34,961 bases of DNA. Origin: an uncultured Clostridia bacterium. Its GTDB lineage: Bacteria; Bacillota; Clostridia; Oscillospirales; QAKW01. The notes beneath the pieces are model-generated. The model searched no databases. It was not told the origin of the DNA and worked only from the letters and a program-made list of their open reading frames with translations. Position numbers and translations under genes: made by a program. The stretch covers positions 1 to 34,961 of the forward strand of contig CANQVN010000005.1 of NCBI GenBank assembly GCA_947627315.1, written 5' to 3'. The first letter of the stretch is position 1. Each line of letters opens with the position of its first letter. Shown one piece after another: positions 8,736 to 17,978 of the stretch.

Positions 8736-9674
8736 ATGAAAAAGCAGGAATACAGACCCGAGGGGATAATCTGCGCGGAGGACAGCGCATATCTTTCGGG
8801 AATACGCGGGCTTACCCGCGCCATGGCGGAGGGACGCATTTTACAGGCTCGCTGTCTGATGTGCGACACGGAACACAACCTCCATCTCCGTCTTGGCAGC
8901 ATAAAGGCGATAATCCCGCGTGAGGAGGCTGCGCTCGGAATTAAGGAAAACAGCGTAAAGGACGTCGCCATAATCACACGGGTTAATAAAATGGTCTGCT
9001 TCAAGGTGTCCCGCATAGCACAGCTTGACGGCGAAACGGTGGCATACCTCTCCCGCAGGGAGGCTCAGGCGGAGTGCGAGCGTTACATGTTCGACAACCT
9101 GCGCGTGGGCGACGTCATCGACGCGCGCATAACCCATCTCGAACAGTTCGGAGCGTTTGCGGACGTGGGCTGCGGCATAATCTCGATGATATCAATAGAC
9201 AACATTTCCGTCTCTCGGATAGAACACCCCAAAAACAGGTTTTACCCCGGTATGGATATCAAGGCGGTTGTAAAGGCGATAGACTATACAGCGGGCAGAA
9301 TAAGTCTGTCGCATAAAGAGCTTTTGGGGACGTGGCGGCAAAACGCGGAGCTTTTCAGGGCGGGGGAGACTGTACCCGGGATTGTCCGCAGTATCGAAAG
9401 CTACGGCATATTCATCGAGCTTATGCCAAACCTTGCCGGACTTGCTGAGCTGACGGGCGGCGTGAGCTCGGGCAGCCGCGTCAGCGTCTATATCAAGAGC
9501 ATAATCCCCGAAAAAATGAAGGTGAAGCTTGCCATTGTCGATGTGATATCGGAGCAGAGCGAGCCGGAACAGATACGTTACATGTACAGCGGGCAGAGAT
9601 TGGAGCTTTGGCGGTATTCGCCCGAAAACAGCGGCAAAGTGATAGAAACCGTTTTTCTCCAGCCGACGCCGTGA
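8736..9674 (+). CDS. S1 RNA-binding domain protein (ribosomal protein S1-like)
   Basis: Repeats GDVIDARITHLEQFGAFADVGCGIISMISIDNIS and GETVPGIVRSIESYGIFIELMPNLAGLAEL are S1 domains; start chosen at ATG 8736 after GGAGGG. Confidence 0.85.
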   Translation: MKKQEYRPEGIICAEDSAYLSGIRGLTRAMAEGRILQARCLMCDTEHNLHLRLGSIKAIIPREEAALGIKENSVKDVAIITRVNKMVCFKVSRIAQLDGETVAYLSRREAQAECERYMFDNLRVGDVIDARITHLEQFGAFADVGCGIISMISIDNISVSRIEHPKNRFYPGMDIKAVVKAIDYTAGRISLSHKELLGTWRQNAELFRAGETVPGIVRSIESYGIFIELMPNLAGLAELTGGVSSGSRVSVYIKSIIPEKMKVKLAIVDVISEQSEPEQIRYMYSGQRLELWRYSPENSGKVIETVFLQPTP

Positions 9675-9687
9675 CGGCAAAACCCGG

Positions 9688-9718
9688 GCGGGCAGCAAAA
9701 GCTGCCCGCAATTTTTTT
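9688..9718 (+). terminator. Intrinsic terminator
   Basis: GCGGGCAGC-AAAA-GCTGCCCGC-AATTTTTTT. Confidence 0.9.
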
Positions 9719-9726
9719 ATAATTAC

Positions 9727-9755
9727 TTGACAAACGGATTCGGATAATGTATAAT
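9727..9755 (+). promoter_or_regulatory. Promoter of the ylxM-ffh operon
   Basis: TTGACA-17 nt-TATAAT. Confidence 0.8.
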
Positions 9756-9795
9756 GTGTAAAGTGATAAGCTTTACACGCTGAAAGAGGTGGCAC

Positions 9796-10164
9796 ATGAA
9801 GGACTTGTCGGTTTCTCTGCTTCTTGATTTTTACGGGAAGGTTCTTACAGACAAGCAGCGCGACGCGCTGGAGCTGTATTATAACGAGGACCTGTCGCTT
9901 GCGGAGATTGCCCAGCACACGGGGATTACAAGGCAGGGTGTGCGCGATTCCATAAAGCGCGGAGAGACGATACTGCGGGAGCTGGAGCAAAAGCTCGGCT
10001 TTTACGAAAAGTATCACGATATCGGCGGCGTCGCGGAAAATGTGATTAACCTTTCGGAAAACATAAGACAAATCAATCTGCGGCATAACAAGTCGGCTGA
10101 GATATCGGAGTTTTGCGGGGATATCGTGCGGCTTGTTCGTCCGCTCACGGAGCAGGAGCAATAA
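9796..10164 (+). CDS. ylxM: YlxM/p13-like SRP-associated DNA-binding protein
   Basis: KDLSVSLLLDFYGKVLTDKQRDALELYYNEDLSLAEIAQHTGITRQGVRDSIKRGE; directly upstream of ffh with TAATG overlap. Confidence 0.93.
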   Translation: MKDLSVSLLLDFYGKVLTDKQRDALELYYNEDLSLAEIAQHTGITRQGVRDSIKRGETILRELEQKLGFYEKYHDIGGVAENVINLSENIRQINLRHNKSAEISEFCGDIVRLVRPLTEQEQ

Positions 10165-11492
10165 TGGCATTTGAGGGACTATCCGATAAGCTTGCGCGCG
10201 CGTTTAAGAACCTAAAGCGGCACGGCAGACTCAGCGAGAGCGACGTCAAGACGGCAATGCGGGAGATTAAGCTTGCGCTGCTGGAGGCGGACGTTTCATA
10301 TAAGGTCGTAAAAGAGTTTATAAACAGGGTGTCGGCGCGCTGCGTCGGCAGCGAGGTGCTGGAAAGCTTAACGCCTTCACAGCAGGTTATAAAAATAGTA
10401 AACGAGGAGCTCACCGCGATTATGGGCGCGCAGGCGTCCAAAATCCGCATTGCCTCCGCCCCGCCCACCGTTGTTATGATGGTCGGGCTTCAGGGAACGG
10501 GTAAGACAACGCAGTGCGGCAAGCTTGCCTTGTATTTCAAAAAACAGAATAAGCGTCCGCTGCTTGTCGCGTGCGACGTTTACCGTCCCGCCGCCGTAAG
10601 CCAGCTTTCGATAGTGGGCGAGTCGGTCGGCGTTCCGGTATTTAATATAGATGGCGAAAAGGACGCGGTAAAGATAGCAAAGCTCGGCGTGGAGCATGCC
10701 AAAAAACACGGCAACGATATGGTGTTTATCGACACGGCGGGACGCCTGCATATCGACGACGAGCTGATGGACGAGCTTTTGCGTATCAAAAAGGCGATAA
10801 ACCCCACCGAGATAATGCTCGCGGTCGATGCGATGACCGGTCAGGACGCGGTCAACGTCGCGGAGAAATTCAACGAGCTTCTTGATATCGACGGCGTTAT
10901 GCTGACAAAGCTGGACGGCGATACCCGCGGCGGCGCGGCGCTGTCGGTAAAGCATATAACGGGCAAGCCGATAAAGTTTGCCGGTATCGGCGAAAAGATG
11001 GAGGATATCGAGCCGTTTTATCCCGACCGTATGGCGTCGAGAATACTCGGCATGGGCGATGTGCTGACGCTGATTGACAAGGCGCAGGCGGCGTTTGATG
11101 AAAAGCAGGCGGCGGAGCTTGAACAAAAGCTTCGTAAAAACAGGTTCACGCTTTCGGACTATCTCACACAGATGCGGCAGTTAAAGCAGATGGGACCTCT
11201 GGAAAACCTTGTCGGTATGATTCCCGGCGCGGGTAAGGCGCTCAAAGGCGCGACGGTGGACGAAAAGGCGATGGCGCACTTTGAGGCTATCATCCTTTCA
11301 ATGACCCCCGCCGAGCGGGAGGACCCGTCGGTTATAAACGCGTCGCGCAGGCGGCGCATTGCCGCGGGCAGCGGCAGGAGCGTGGAGGAGGTAAACCGGC
11401 TTCTGCGCCAGTTCGAGCAGATGAACAAGCTATTCAAGCAGCTGAATTCCAACAAGAAAAACAAAAGCTTTCTTCGCGGATTTGGTATATAA
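10164..11492 (+). CDS. ffh: Signal recognition particle protein Ffh (SRP54)
   Basis: [49 protein letters not shown], plus M domain. Confidence 0.97.
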   Translation: MAFEGLSDKLARAFKNLKRHGRLSESDVKTAMREIKLALLEADVSYKVVKEFINRVSARCVGSEVLESLTPSQQVIKIVNEELTAIMGAQASKIRIASAPPTVVMMVGLQGTGKTTQCGKLALYFKKQNKRPLLVACDVYRPAAVSQLSIVGESVGVPVFNIDGEKDAVKIAKLGVEHAKKHGNDMVFIDTAGRLHIDDELMDELLRIKKAINPTEIMLAVDAMTGQDAVNVAEKFNELLDIDGVMLTKLDGDTRGGAALSVKHITGKPIKFAGIGEKMEDIEPFYPDRMASRILGMGDVLTLIDKAQAAFDEKQAAELEQKLRKNRFTLSDYLTQMRQLKQMGPLENLVGMIPGAGKALKGATVDEKAMAHFEAIILSMTPAEREDPSVINASRRRRIAAGSGRSVEEVNRLLRQFEQMNKLFKQLNSNKKNKSFLRGFGI

Positions 11493-11514
11493 AAAACGAG
11501 AGGAGAAAACAAAA

Positions 11515-11757
11515 ATGGCAGTAAAAATCAGACTGAGACGTCTGGGCGCCAAGTCCGCTCCCACATACAGAATAGTGGTTGCGGATTCAAGATACCCGCG
11601 TGACGGAAGATTTATCGAGGAGATTGGCACATACAATCCCTGCACCGAGCCGTCTACGCTGACAGTTGACGTCGAAAAGGCGAAAAACTGGATTAAAAAC
11701 GGCGCGCAGCCTACCGACACAGTCAAGGCGCTGCTTAAAAAGCAGGGCGTTCTGTAA
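11515..11757 (+). CDS. rpsP: 30S ribosomal protein S16
   Basis: [42 protein letters not shown]. Confidence 0.97.
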   Translation: MAVKIRLRRLGAKSAPTYRIVVADSRYPRDGRFIEEIGTYNPCTEPSTLTVDVEKAKNWIKNGAQPTDTVKALLKKQGVL

Positions 11758-11779
11758 ATTAAGGGTTTGGTAAGACGGT

Positions 11780-12007
11780 ATGAAAGAACTTATAATCTAC
11801 CTTGCAAAGTCGCTTGTCGATGAGCCCGAGGCAGTTACGGTCGAGGAGCAGGAGACAGATGACGCTGTCGTCTACACGCTCAGCGTCGCGCCTGACGATA
11901 TGGGCAGGGTTATAGGCAAAAACGGCAAGATTGCCAAGGCGATACGCTCTATTGTCAAATCGGCGTCCTACAAGCTGTCGAAAAAAGTCGTTGTTGAAAT
12001 AAAATAA
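11780..12007 (+). CDS. khpA: KH-domain RNA-binding protein KhpA (YlqC)
   Basis: MGRVIGKNGKIAKAIRSIVKSAS KH motif (GKNG) and position after rpsP. Confidence 0.92.
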   Translation: MKELIIYLAKSLVDEPEAVTVEEQETDDAVVYTLSVAPDDMGRVIGKNGKIAKAIRSIVKSASYKLSKKVVVEIK

Positions 12008-12018
12008 CGATTTTTGTG

Positions 12019-12048
12019 AGGAAGGTTTAAACACCTTCCTTTATTTTT
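12019..12048 (+). terminator. Intrinsic terminator/attenuator between khpA and rimM
   Basis: AGGAAGGT-TTAAAC-ACCTTCCT-TTATTTTT. Confidence 0.75.
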
Positions 12049-12058
12049 GAGGATAATT

Positions 12059-12556
12059 ATGGAAAAATTTCTTTTAGCGGGCAAGATAGTCAATACACAT
12101 TCGCTGCACGGGCAGGTCAGGGTATATCCGCTGTGCGACAGCGCATATTTTCTCTGCGAGTTTGATATGTTTTATATCGACGGAAAGCCGACTGCGGTCG
12201 AAAGCGCGCGGGTTCATAAAAATCAGGCGCTCATTAAGTTTGAGGGCGTAAATTCGATTGACGAGGCGCAGGCGCTTGTAGGACGCGAGCTGTATATCGA
12301 CAGGGACGATATAGAGCTGGAGGAGGGTCGCTATTTCATCGAGGATATAATAGGTCTTTCGGTGCGCGACGCCGAAACGGGCAGGGACTACGGCAGGGTG
12401 GTAAACGTGATTGAAACGGGCGCGAACGACGTGTTCGAGCTGCGTTCGCCGGACGGCAAAACGCTGCTTGTACCCAAGATTGACGACGTGGTCAAAAAAA
12501 TAGATATAGAGGGCGGCATTATTGAAATCACGCCGATAAAGGGGCTGTTTGAATGA
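12059..12556 (+). CDS. rimM: Ribosome maturation factor RimM
   Basis: LLAGKIVNTHSLHGQVRVYPL; EGRYFIEDIIGLSV; GANDVFEL; LVPKIDDVV. Confidence 0.95.
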   Translation: MEKFLLAGKIVNTHSLHGQVRVYPLCDSAYFLCEFDMFYIDGKPTAVESARVHKNQALIKFEGVNSIDEAQALVGRELYIDRDDIELEEGRYFIEDIIGLSVRDAETGRDYGRVVNVIETGANDVFELRSPDGKTLLVPKIDDVVKKIDIEGGIIEITPIKGLFE

Positions 12557-13245
12557 GATTTGACGTTATGACGCTCTTTCCCGAGCTTATCGAGGCGGCG
12601 GCGTCCAGCAGCGTGCTGGGTCGCGCGCGCGAGCGGGGGATAGTGGAGATAAACGCCGTTAATATCCGCGACTACACCGAAGATAAACACAATAATGTCG
12701 ACGACTATCCGTATGGCGGCGGCAGCGGTATGGTGATGCAGTGCCAGCCGGTATACGACTGTTACCGTGCTGTCGTGGGCGACGCCGAGCAAAAGCCGCA
12801 TACGATTTATATGTCGCCCAAGGGTAAGCCTCTGACGCAGGCGCGCGCCCGCGAGCTTTCAAAGCTTTCCCGCGCGGTGATACTGTGCGGGCATTACGAG
12901 GGCGTCGACCAGCGCGTGCTGGACGAGATAGTGGACGAGGAGATATCTATTGGCGACTATGTGCTGACAGGCGGCGAGCTTCCCGCCTGCGTGCTTATCG
13001 ACTGTATAAGCCGTATGATTGACGGCGTGCTTTCGGGAAAGGACAGTTACATAAACGAGAGCCACTATAACGGACTGCTGGAGTACCCGCAGTATACCCG
13101 CCCCGAGGTGTGGCACGATCATCCCGTGCCGGAGGTGCTGCTGTCGGGACACCACGCCAACATTGAAAAGTGGCGGGAGGAGCAAAGCAAAATGCTGACC
13201 CGCAGACTTCGCACCGACCTTATTGAAAACAAAAACGAACGCTGA
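12553..13245 (+). CDS. trmD: tRNA (guanine37-N1)-methyltransferase TrmD
   Basis: MRFDVMTLFPELIE; LCGHYEGVDQRVLDEIVDEEISIGDYVLTGGELPA; RPEVWHDHPVPEVLLSGHHANIEKWR. Confidence 0.97.
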   Translation: MRFDVMTLFPELIEAAASSSVLGRARERGIVEINAVNIRDYTEDKHNNVDDYPYGGGSGMVMQCQPVYDCYRAVVGDAEQKPHTIYMSPKGKPLTQARARELSKLSRAVILCGHYEGVDQRVLDEIVDEEISIGDYVLTGGELPACVLIDCISRMIDGVLSGKDSYINESHYNGLLEYPQYTRPEVWHDHPVPEVLLSGHHANIEKWREEQSKMLTRRLRTDLIENKNER

Positions 13246-13262
13246 GCGTTCGTTTTTGTTTT
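13226..13262. terminator. Bidirectional terminator, overlaps the trmD stop codon
   Basis: 37-bp palindrome AAAACAAAAACGAACGCT-G-AGCGTTCGTTTTTGTTTT with TGA at the centre. Confidence 0.85.
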
Positions 13263-13307
13263 GGCACGCTGTGAGGGACATAGTCGGGGCGTTGTGCGGG
13301 GTGTAAG

Positions 13308-14342
13308 TTAAAAGCACCTGCCGGCGCGCTGCTTTTTGCACTGCGGCTGCTTGTCGCAGCGGTAACAGACCTCGTTTTCAAGGTCGCCGCCTTCAAAGAA
13401 ATCGACAATGTTTTTAACCGTGACCTGCGCTATGCTGTCCAGCGCGTCCTCCGTCAAAAACGCCTGATGTGAGGTTATCAGCACATTCGGCATGGACAGC
13501 AGCCGCGCCAGCGTGTCGTCCTGTAAAATATGCCCCGAAAAGTCCTCGAAAAACAGGTCGGATTCCTCCTCGTACACGTCAAGACACGCCGCGCTCACCT
13601 TTTTTGTCTTTATCCCGTCGATAAGCGCGTCGCTGTCGATAAGCCCGCCGCGGGAGGTGTTGACGATAATCACTCCCTTTTTCATTTTCGCGATGCTCTC
13701 TCGGTTTATTATGTGGTCGGTCTCGGCGGTCAGCGGGCAGTGGAGCGATATTATGTCGCTGCCGCAAAACAGCTCGTCCTGCGTCACGTATTTTATATTT
13801 GCCGCGCCGTCGGGGTAGGGGTCGCAGGCGATGGCGTTCATACCAAAGCCGCGGCATATGTCGTAAAAAATCCTGCCTATCTTGCCCGTGCCGACCACCC
13901 CCACGGTTTTTCCGTACAGGTCAAACCCTATAAGCCCGTTTAATGAAAAGTTAAATTCCCGCGTGCGGTTGTATGCCTTGTGAATTCTGCGCACCGAGGT
14001 GAGCAGCATTGCCATCGTATGCTCCGCCACGGCATGCGGCGAATAGGCGGGTACTCTCAGAATGTGTATTTTCCCGTATGCCGCCTTGACGTCGACGTTG
14101 TTAAAGCCGGCGCAGCGCAGCGCGATTATCCGTATCCCCATTTTGTAAAGCCGCTCTATCACCGAGGCGTTTACGTCGTCGTTTACAAACGCGCACACGC
14201 CGTCCGCGCCCTCGGCAAGCCCGACTGTGTCCTCCGACAGCCTTGTTTCCAGAAACTTAAAGCTTACGTTGTGCATATCTCCGTATTTTTCAAATCCCGT
14301 TCTGTCGTATGGCTTCGCGTCAAAAAAAGCAAATCTGCACAT
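13308..14342 (-). CDS. D-lactate dehydrogenase / D-2-hydroxyacid dehydrogenase
   Basis: GKTVGVVGTGKIGRIFYDICRGFGMNAIACDPYP Rossmann motif; HCPLTAETDHIINRESIAKMKKGVIIVNTSRGGLID; TSHQAFLTEDAL. Confidence 0.93.
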   Translation of the reverse strand: MCRFAFFDAKPYDRTGFEKYGDMHNVSFKFLETRLSEDTVGLAEGADGVCAFVNDDVNASVIERLYKMGIRIIALRCAGFNNVDVKAAYGKIHILRVPAYSPHAVAEHTMAMLLTSVRRIHKAYNRTREFNFSLNGLIGFDLYGKTVGVVGTGKIGRIFYDICRGFGMNAIACDPYPDGAANIKYVTQDELFCGSDIISLHCPLTAETDHIINRESIAKMKKGVIIVNTSRGGLIDSDALIDGIKTKKVSAACLDVYEEESDLFFEDFSGHILQDDTLARLLSMPNVLITSHQAFLTEDALDSIAQVTVKNIVDFFEGGDLENEVCYRCDKQPQCKKQRAGRCF

Positions 14343-14439
14343 ACTTCTCTCCTCCTTTTTACTGCTTTGTAAGTATTGTTTACAAAATCCTTTTAAAAAA
14401 CCGTCAAATTGTCTCTTTCGACAAAATGCGGAATGTTTA

Positions 14440-14468
14440 TTGACTATTTTTTTTGGGTGTGATAATAT
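14440..14468 (+). promoter_or_regulatory. Putative promoter of xpt-transporter cluster
   Basis: TTGACT-17 nt-TAATAT. Confidence 0.65.
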
Positions 14469-14511
14469 TTACTTGTTAAAAAATGAGAAATCGTCGTGTA
14501 ACGGAGGCAGG

Positions 14512-15084
14512 ATGAAACTATTAGAGCAGCGTATACTTTCGGAGGGCGAGCTGCTTTCCGGCAACGTTATCAAGGTCGGCGGGTTTTTGAACCATCAGAT
14601 AGACGTGGGACTGCTGCTTGAAATGGGCAGGGAGGTGAAGCGGCTTTTTGCGGGCGAGAAAATCACAAAGCTGCTCACGGTCGAGGCGTCGGGCATCGCC
14701 GTCGCCACCGCTTACGGCGCGGTGATGGGGCTTCCCGTTCTCTTTGCCAAAAAGCACGGGACAAGCAATCTTTCGGGGCAGATGCTGTATGCGCCGACTC
14801 ACTCCTACACTCACAATGTCGATTATAATATGGTAGTTGAGCGGCGCTACCTCTCGCCGTGCGACAGGGTGCTTGTGGTGGACGATTTTCTGGCAAACGG
14901 GCAGGCGCTTTGCAGCCTTTGCAGCTTGGTGGAGCAGGCGGGCGCGACGCTTGTCGGCTGCACCGTCGCGATAGAAAAGGGCTTTCAGAGCGGCGGGCGG
15001 ATGCTGCGCGAGCGCGGCGTCCGGGTGGAGTCGATTGCCGTTATTGACAGGATAGAAGACGGAAAAATCATTTTCCGCGACTGA
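14512..15084 (+). CDS. xpt: Xanthine phosphoribosyltransferase
   Basis: MKLLEQRILSEGELLSGNVIKVGGFLNHQIDV; VLVVDDFLANGQAL PRPP-binding loop. Confidence 0.93.
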   Translation: MKLLEQRILSEGELLSGNVIKVGGFLNHQIDVGLLLEMGREVKRLFAGEKITKLLTVEASGIAVATAYGAVMGLPVLFAKKHGTSNLSGQMLYAPTHSYTHNVDYNMVVERRYLSPCDRVLVVDDFLANGQALCSLCSLVEQAGATLVGCTVAIEKGFQSGGRMLRERGVRVESIAVIDRIEDGKIIFRD

Positions 15085-15131
15085 TTTGTATGTAATTTTT
15101 TACATAAAATTTTTACGGAGGAAAAAACACA

Positions 15132-16343
15132 ATGAAAAAGTTTTTCTCAATGGCTGTTGTCGTCGTGATGCTGCTTGGCATTATCGCTGGCTGCGCGCCT
15201 GCCTCTGATCCGGCGGATGACAACACGGGCGGTAACGCCGATTTTAAGGTCGGCTTTATCTTCCTGCACGACGAAAACTCGACGTACGACAAAAACTTCA
15301 TGGATGCGGCGGACGCCGCCGCAGCTGCCTGCGGACTTTCCGCGGATCAGGTGGTAAAGAAGGTCGGTATCGATGAGTCGGATGCGTGCTACAATGCCGC
15401 GGCGGAGCTTGTTGACGAGGGCTGTGACCTCGTATTTGCCGACAGCTTCGGTCACGAGACCTACATCTTACAGGCGGCAAAGGAGTTTCCGGAGGTTCAG
15501 TTCTGCCATGCCACGGGTACTATGGCTCACACCGAAAACCTTCCCAACTTCCACAATGCGTTTGCGTCCATCTATGAGGGCAGATATCTTGCGGGTATCG
15601 CCGCCGGTATGAAGCTCAACGAGATGATAGAGCAGGGCAAGTTCACCGCCGATGAGGCGAAGATGGGCTATGTCGGCGCGTTCAACTATGCTGAGGTTGT
15701 TTCGGGCTACACCTCCTTCTTCCTCGGCGCGCGCAGCGTATGCCCCACCGCCACGATGGAAGTCGTTTATACAAACTCATGGTTTGACATAGCTCTTGAA
15801 AAAGAGGCTGCAAACACGCTTATCAAAGACGGCTGCAAGCTCATAAGCCAGCACGCCGACTCAGAGGGCGCGCCCAAGGCGTGCGAGGAAGCGGGAATAC
15901 CGAACGTCGCTTACAACATAAGCACCATTTCCATGGCTCCCAACACCGCGCTTATCTCCTCAAAGATAAACTGGCAGCCCTATATGGAAATGATAATCAA
16001 AAACACGCAGTCGGGTACGGAAATTCCCGCCGACTACTGCCCCGGGCTTAAAGAGGACGCGGTTCAGCTGACAGAGCTCAACTCCGCCGTTGCCGCAAAG
16101 GGTACGCAGGAAGCTATCGACAAGGCGAAAGCCGAGTTTATCGCGGGTACGCTGCATGTGTTTGACACGTCCAAGTTTACCTACAAGGGCGAGCAGCTCA
16201 CAAGCTATATGGCGGACGTTGATACAGACGATGCGTTTACGCCAGATACCGAGGTTGTGGAAAACGGATACTTCAACGAGTCGTCCAAGCGCTCCGCTCC
16301 TTATTTCGATATCAAAACGATAGACGGTATAACCGAGAAGTAA
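15132..16343 (+). CDS. BMP-family (BmpA/PnrA-like) nucleoside ABC transporter substrate-binding lipoprotein
   Basis: Lipobox LLGIIAGC; KVGFIFLHDENSTYDKNFMDAAD; KMGYVGAFNYAEVVSGYTSFFLGARS; QHADSEGAPKACEEAG. Confidence 0.92.
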   Translation: MKKFFSMAVVVVMLLGIIAGCAPASDPADDNTGGNADFKVGFIFLHDENSTYDKNFMDAADAAAAACGLSADQVVKKVGIDESDACYNAAAELVDEGCDLVFADSFGHETYILQAAKEFPEVQFCHATGTMAHTENLPNFHNAFASIYEGRYLAGIAAGMKLNEMIEQGKFTADEAKMGYVGAFNYAEVVSGYTSFFLGARSVCPTATMEVVYTNSWFDIALEKEAANTLIKDGCKLISQHADSEGAPKACEEAGIPNVAYNISTISMAPNTALISSKINWQPYMEMIIKNTQSGTEIPADYCPGLKEDAVQLTELNSAVAAKGTQEAIDKAKAEFIAGTLHVFDTSKFTYKGEQLTSYMADVDTDDAFTPDTEVVENGYFNESSKRSAPYFDIKTIDGITEK

Positions 16344-16353
16344 TGAAAAACGG

Positions 16354-16431
16354 CTAAGGCGGGGCATAGCGCTCCGCCTTAGTTTGTTCGTCCGAAGCGG
16401 AAAAAGCGTTTCCCGTTTCGGCGGGACAAAC
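16354..16431 (+). promoter_or_regulatory. Two adjacent stem-loops between substrate-binding protein and ATPase genes
   Basis: CTAAGGCGG...CCGCCTTAG (16354-16382) and GTTTGT..GTCCG...CGG.GGGACAAAC (16382-16431). Confidence 0.7.
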
Positions 16432-16448
16432 ATTAAGGAGGCAGATGA

Positions 16449-17978
16449 ATGGCAAGTGCCGCTATTGAGCTTAGAGGAATAACAAAGCGGTTTGGCAGCG
16501 TTGTTGCAAACAATAACATAAGCCTGTTTGTAAACAAGGGCGAGATACTGTCGCTGCTGGGTGAAAACGGCAGCGGAAAAACAACGCTTATGAATATGAT
16601 ATCGGGGATATACCACCCCGATGAGGGTGAGATTTTCATAAACGGCAGTCCTGTCGCCATATCCTCGCCGCACGACGCTTTTGACTATAAAATCGGTATG
16701 ATACATCAGCACTTCAAGCTGGTGGACGTGTTTACGGCGGCGGAAAACATAGTTTTGGGGCTAAACGAGCGCGGCAGGTTCGATATCGACAAGGTGTCCT
16801 CCCGCGTCGCCGAGATAAGCGCGAAATACGGCTTTGAAATCGACCCGCGCAAGAAAATCTACCGTATGTCCGTCTCCGAAAAACAGACGGTCGAGATAAT
16901 CAAGGTTTTATACCGCGGCGCGGATATACTTATTCTTGACGAGCCGACGGCGGTACTCACCCCTCAGGAGACGCAAAAGCTGTTTGCCGTCCTGCGCCGG
17001 ATGAGAGACGACGGCAAGGCTATCATCATAATCACCCATAAGCTGCATGAGGTGCTGGCGCTTTCGGACAGAGTGTCGGTTTTAAGACGGGGTGAATACG
17101 TCGGCACGCTCAAAACGGCGGATACAAACGAGATGGAGCTTACCGAGATGATGGTCGGCAGAAAGGTGAGCCTGAACATTTCGCGCGCCGAGCCGGTAGA
17201 CCCCAAAGACAGGCTTGTGGTAAACAACCTTTGCGTTACAAACCGCGACGGGGTTAAGCTTTTGGACGACGTGACGTTCACGGCGCGCTCGGGCGAGATA
17301 CTGGGCATCGCGGGCATCGCGGGCAGCGGTCAGCGGGAGCTGCTTGAGGCTATCGCGGGACTCAAAAGCGTAAGCTCCGGCGAGCTTGTCTATAACGATT
17401 TCAAAACGGGAAATTCGGAAAACCTGCGCAATAAAACCCCGATTCAGATTCGCGACCTCGGCGTCCGGCTTTCGTTTGTGCCGGAGGACAGGCTGGGCAT
17501 GGGGCTTGTCGGCAGTATGGACATAATAGATAATATGATGCTTCGCAGCTACCGCCGCGGAAACGGCGTGTTTGTCGAGCGGCGGGAGCCGCGCGAGCTT
17601 GCGGACAGGATAATCGAGCAGCTGTCCGTCGTCACGCCGAGCGCGACAACGCCCGTCCGGCGGCTGTCCGGCGGCAACGTGCAAAAGGTGCTTGTAGGGC
17701 GTGAGATATCGTCCGCGCCGACGGTGCTGATGGCGGCGTATCCCGTGCGCGGACTTGATATAAATTCATCATATACGATATATAACCTGTTAAATGAACA
17801 GAAGGCGCGCGGCGTCGCCGTCATTTTTGTTGGCGAGGATTTGGATGTTTTGCTTGAGCTTTGCGACAGAATACTTGTTCTGGGCGGCGGCAGGGTCACG
17901 GGAATCGTCGATGCGCGCACCGCGAAAAAGGAGCAGATAGGTCTGCTTATGACAAAACACGGGGAGGTGGAACAATGA
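16449..17978 (+). CDS. Nucleoside/sugar-type ABC transporter ATPase with two NBDs
   Basis: LGENGSGKTTLMNMISGIYHPDEGEI; LILDEPTAVLTPQE; GIAGSGQRELLEAIAGL; RRLSGGNVQKVLVGREIS. Confidence 0.95.
   Translation: MASAAIELRGITKRFGSVVANNNISLFVNKGEILSLLGENGSGKTTLMNMISGIYHPDEGEIFINGSPVAISSPHDAFDYKIGMIHQHFKLVDVFTAAENIVLGLNERGRFDIDKVSSRVAEISAKYGFEIDPRKKIYRMSVSEKQTVEIIKVLYRGADILILDEPTAVLTPQETQKLFAVLRRMRDDGKAIIIITHKLHEVLALSDRVSVLRRGEYVGTLKTADTNEMELTEMMVGRKVSLNISRAEPVDPKDRLVVNNLCVTNRDGVKLLDDVTFTARSGEILGIAGIAGSGQRELLEAIAGLKSVSSGELVYNDFKTGNSENLRNKTPIQIRDLGVRLSFVPEDRLGMGLVGSMDIIDNMMLRSYRRGNGVFVERREPRELADRIIEQLSVVTPSATTPVRRLSGGNVQKVLVGREISSAPTVLMAAYPVRGLDINSSYTIYNLLNEQKARGVAVIFVGEDLDVLLELCDRILVLGGGRVTGIVDARTAKKEQIGLLMTKHGEVEQ

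Noticed and set aside
10377-11126. 249-aa antisense ORF opposite ffh
   Set aside because: Shadow ORF without RBS or motif support.
14343-14511. Possible purine riboswitch upstream of xpt
   Set aside because: Could not find the conserved three-way-junction core by eye; left as a check rather than a feature.
16449-17978. Degenerate Walker B in the second NBD of the ABC ATPase (VLMAAYPVRGLD)
   Set aside because: Typical of this two-NBD sugar/nucleoside ATPase family, not an anomaly.
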